From Anaerolineae bacterium (lineage in GTDB: Bacteria; Chloroflexota; Anaerolineae; JAADDB01), in assembly GCA_015489285.1 (NCBI GenBank), contig WGAA01000044.1, positions 1 through 6,438 on the forward strand: a stretch of DNA of 6,438 nt, given 5' to 3'. This document shows positions 5,119 to 6,438 of this stretch, in pieces. Each line of letters starts with the position of its first letter. Position 1 is the first letter of the stretch. Made by a program: the position numbers and the translations under genes. The notes below the pieces were generated by a model. That model was not told the DNA's origin. It worked only from the letters and a program-made list of their open reading frames with translations, and made no database searches.

Positions 5119-6438
5119 ATGCGCATCATATCCTACGGCGCCGCGGAGGAGGTGACCGGCTCCTGTCACCTCATCGAGTCACAGGGATTTCGCATCCTCG
5201 TCGATTGTGGCATGTTCCAGGGCTCTCGCGAGCTGGAGGCCCGCAACCACGAACGGTTCCCCTTCAAGCCCAACGACATCGACGTCGTCGTCCTCACCCA
5301 CGGACACCTGGACCACTGCGGACGTCTCCCCGCGCTGGTGAAGATGGGGTACCGCGGGGGGATCGTCACGACGGCCGCAACCCGGGAGGTGACCCGGCTC
5401 ATCCTCCTGGACGCGGCCAAAGTCCAGTACGAGGAGTACATGACCCGTCGCCGCAAGGCCCGCCGCCGTGGGGAGCAGGTCCCCGAACCCCTTTTCGACG
5501 AGGACGATGTGCTGGTGACGATGGACCAGGTCGACGGCCGCGCCCGCAACGGGGAACGGGTCCAGCTCCACCCACGCATCACCGTGACCTTCCGCACGGC
5601 CGGGCACGTCCTGGGCTCCTCCTTTCTGGAATTCTCCATCCGGGAGGGAAAGCGCACCTGGCGGGTCACCTTCAGCGGCGATCTGGGAAACCGAGCCCGT
5701 CACGTGGTCCCCGACCCGGAGCGACCGGAACCCAGCGACTGGGTGGTCATGGAATCCACCTACGGGGATCGGCGACACCGCAGCTTTCAGTCCTCCATCG
5801 ACGAATTGGCCGACGCCATCAACGACACCTTCCAACGGGGAGGGAACGTCGTCATCCCCTCCTTTGCCCTGGAACGGGCCCAGGACATCCTCTTCTACCT
5901 GCGGGATCTCCGCCGCAAGAAGCGCATCCCCACCGGTCCCGTGTTCCTCGACAGCCCCCTGGCCATTCGCCTGACGAACGTGTACCGCCGTCATCCCGAG
6001 GAGCTGGATCCCCTGTTGCAGTCCATGTTCCACAAGGGGGAGGATCCCTTTTTCTTCCCCGGTCTGTACATGACGCCCACGGCCGAGGAGTCCAAGGCGA
6101 TCAACGCGATTCGCGGGGGGGCCATCATCATCGCGGGGAGCGGCATGTGTACGGGCGGCCGGGTGCTCCACCACTTGCGCCACAATCTGTGGCGGGAGGA
6201 GAGCAGTGTGGTGCTGGTGGGTTTTCAGGCCCGCGGCACGTTGGGGCGCGCCCTCGTCGACGGGGCGTCGAAGGTGCACATCTACGGCGAGGAGATAGCC
6301 GTTCGCGCCCGCATCCACACCATCAACGGCTTCAGCGCCCACGCGGATCAGGCCGAGCTGCTGGACTGGGTCCGGGGCACGGAGGATGCCCAGGTCCTCC
6401 TCGTCCACGGGGAGGACAAAGCGCTGAACACGTTACGC
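5119..6438 (+). CDS. Metallo-beta-lactamase-fold beta-CASP ribonuclease (CPSF73/YSH1-like), 3' end cut by the window
   Basis: Probable zinc-dependent cytoplasmic ribonuclease in RNA processing or decay, similar in layout to Thermus thermophilus TTHA0252. The 440 visible codons are open to the window edge; family members are about 430-470 residues, so little is missing. Zinc motifs of the MBL domain: Asp31 in LVDCGMFQG, HGHLDH (His61, His63, Asp65, His66), His163 in AGHVLGS and Asp188 in SGDLGN. The beta-CASP cap runs from about 205 to 375, with motif A ESTYGD (212-217), IPSFALERAQ, FLDSPLA, motif B region AGSGMCTGGRVLHHL (339-353) and VGFQARGTLGR. The MBL fold resumes with motif C FSAHADQ (His408) and LVHGE. 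All expected catalytic ligands are present. The start ATG at 5119 has AAGGAG at 5106-5111, 7 nt upstream, and the N-terminus MRIISYGAAEEVTGS is typical of the family. Likely co-transcribed with the protease. RNA substrates and endo- versus exonuclease preference cannot be read from the sequence. Confidence 0.95.
   Translation, partial: MRIISYGAAEEVTGSCHLIESQGFRILVDCGMFQGSRELEARNHERFPFKPNDIDVVVLTHGHLDHCGRLPALVKMGYRGGIVTTAATREVTRLILLDAAKVQYEEYMTRRRKARRRGEQVPEPLFDEDDVLVTMDQVDGRARNGERVQLHPRITVTFRTAGHVLGSSFLEFSIREGKRTWRVTFSGDLGNRARHVVPDPERPEPSDWVVMESTYGDRRHRSFQSSIDELADAINDTFQRGGNVVIPSFALERAQDILFYLRDLRRKKRIPTGPVFLDSPLAIRLTNVYRRHPEELDPLLQSMFHKGEDPFFFPGLYMTPTAEESKAINAIRGGAIIIAGSGMCTGGRVLHHLRHNLWREESSVVLVGFQARGTLGRALVDGASKVHIYGEEIAVRARIHTINGFSAHADQAELLDWVRGTEDAQVLLVHGEDKALNTLR

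Noticed and set aside
3648..5129. Long minus-strand open frame of 493 codons opposite the protease gene
   Set aside because: Antisense to a protease with a complete triad and two PDZ domains; its His/Asp/Gly-rich composition reflects the codon bias of the real gene.
5425..5502. Arg/Lys-rich segment in the RNase (about residues 103-128) as an unusual insertion
   Set aside because: It is absent from my recollection of the short Thermus homologue, but many bacterial members of the family carry a similar basic, Pro-containing segment here, so it is not clearly novel.
5179..6408. Minus-strand open frame of 409 codons near the right edge
   Set aside because: The plus strand is open to the window edge and encodes a beta-CASP RNase with all zinc motifs, a good ribosome binding site and a family-typical N-terminus, so the minus frame is the shadow.

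Overview
The window holds five protein genes, all recognisable at family level, from a moderately GC-rich bacterium. A lipoprotein-anchored HtrA-type protease whose two PDZ domains carry a matching insert, a class I-beta glutamine synthetase, a Thermus-like beta-CASP ribonuclease and a large perfect palindrome in a spacer together suggest a thermophilic Chloroflexota-like bacterium. That placement is inference from protein style; there is no rRNA or other marker gene here.

Layout. (1) 1-743, plus strand: C-terminal part of a NarX/DegS-type sensor histidine kinase whose N-terminus lies outside the window. (2) 715-1362, minus strand: complete NarL/LuxR-type response regulator, convergent with the kinase and overlapping its 3' end by 29 bp. 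Upstream of the regulator is a perfect TATAAT hexamer inside an inverted repeat, a possible promoter-operator. (3) 1363-1801: a spacer of about 440 bp at roughly 50% GC with no convincing gene, ending in a perfect 44-bp palindrome just past the glnA stop. (4) 1802-3223, minus strand: glnA, complete, with the tyrosine used for adenylylation. (5) 3224-3443: divergent control region between glnA and the protease gene. (6) 3444-5054, plus strand: HtrA/Deg-type trypsin-like serine protease, predicted lipoprotein, with two tandem PDZ domains. (7) 5119-6438, plus strand: metallo-beta-lactamase/beta-CASP RNase (CPSF73-like, TTHA0252 type), open to the window edge and probably lacking only a few tens of residues. 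A strong GC-rich hairpin sits in the 64-bp gap between the protease and the RNase.

How they fit together. The kinase and regulator plausibly form one two-component system, although their convergent order is unusual. The protease and the RNase probably share a transcript: extracytoplasmic protein quality control followed by RNA processing. glnA is a stand-alone housekeeping nitrogen-assimilation gene with its own likely promoter. I see no defence system, CRISPR array, tRNA or intact mobile element. The most interesting structures are non-coding: the 44-bp palindrome, the dyad around the regulator's -10 box, and the hairpin ahead of the RNase gene.
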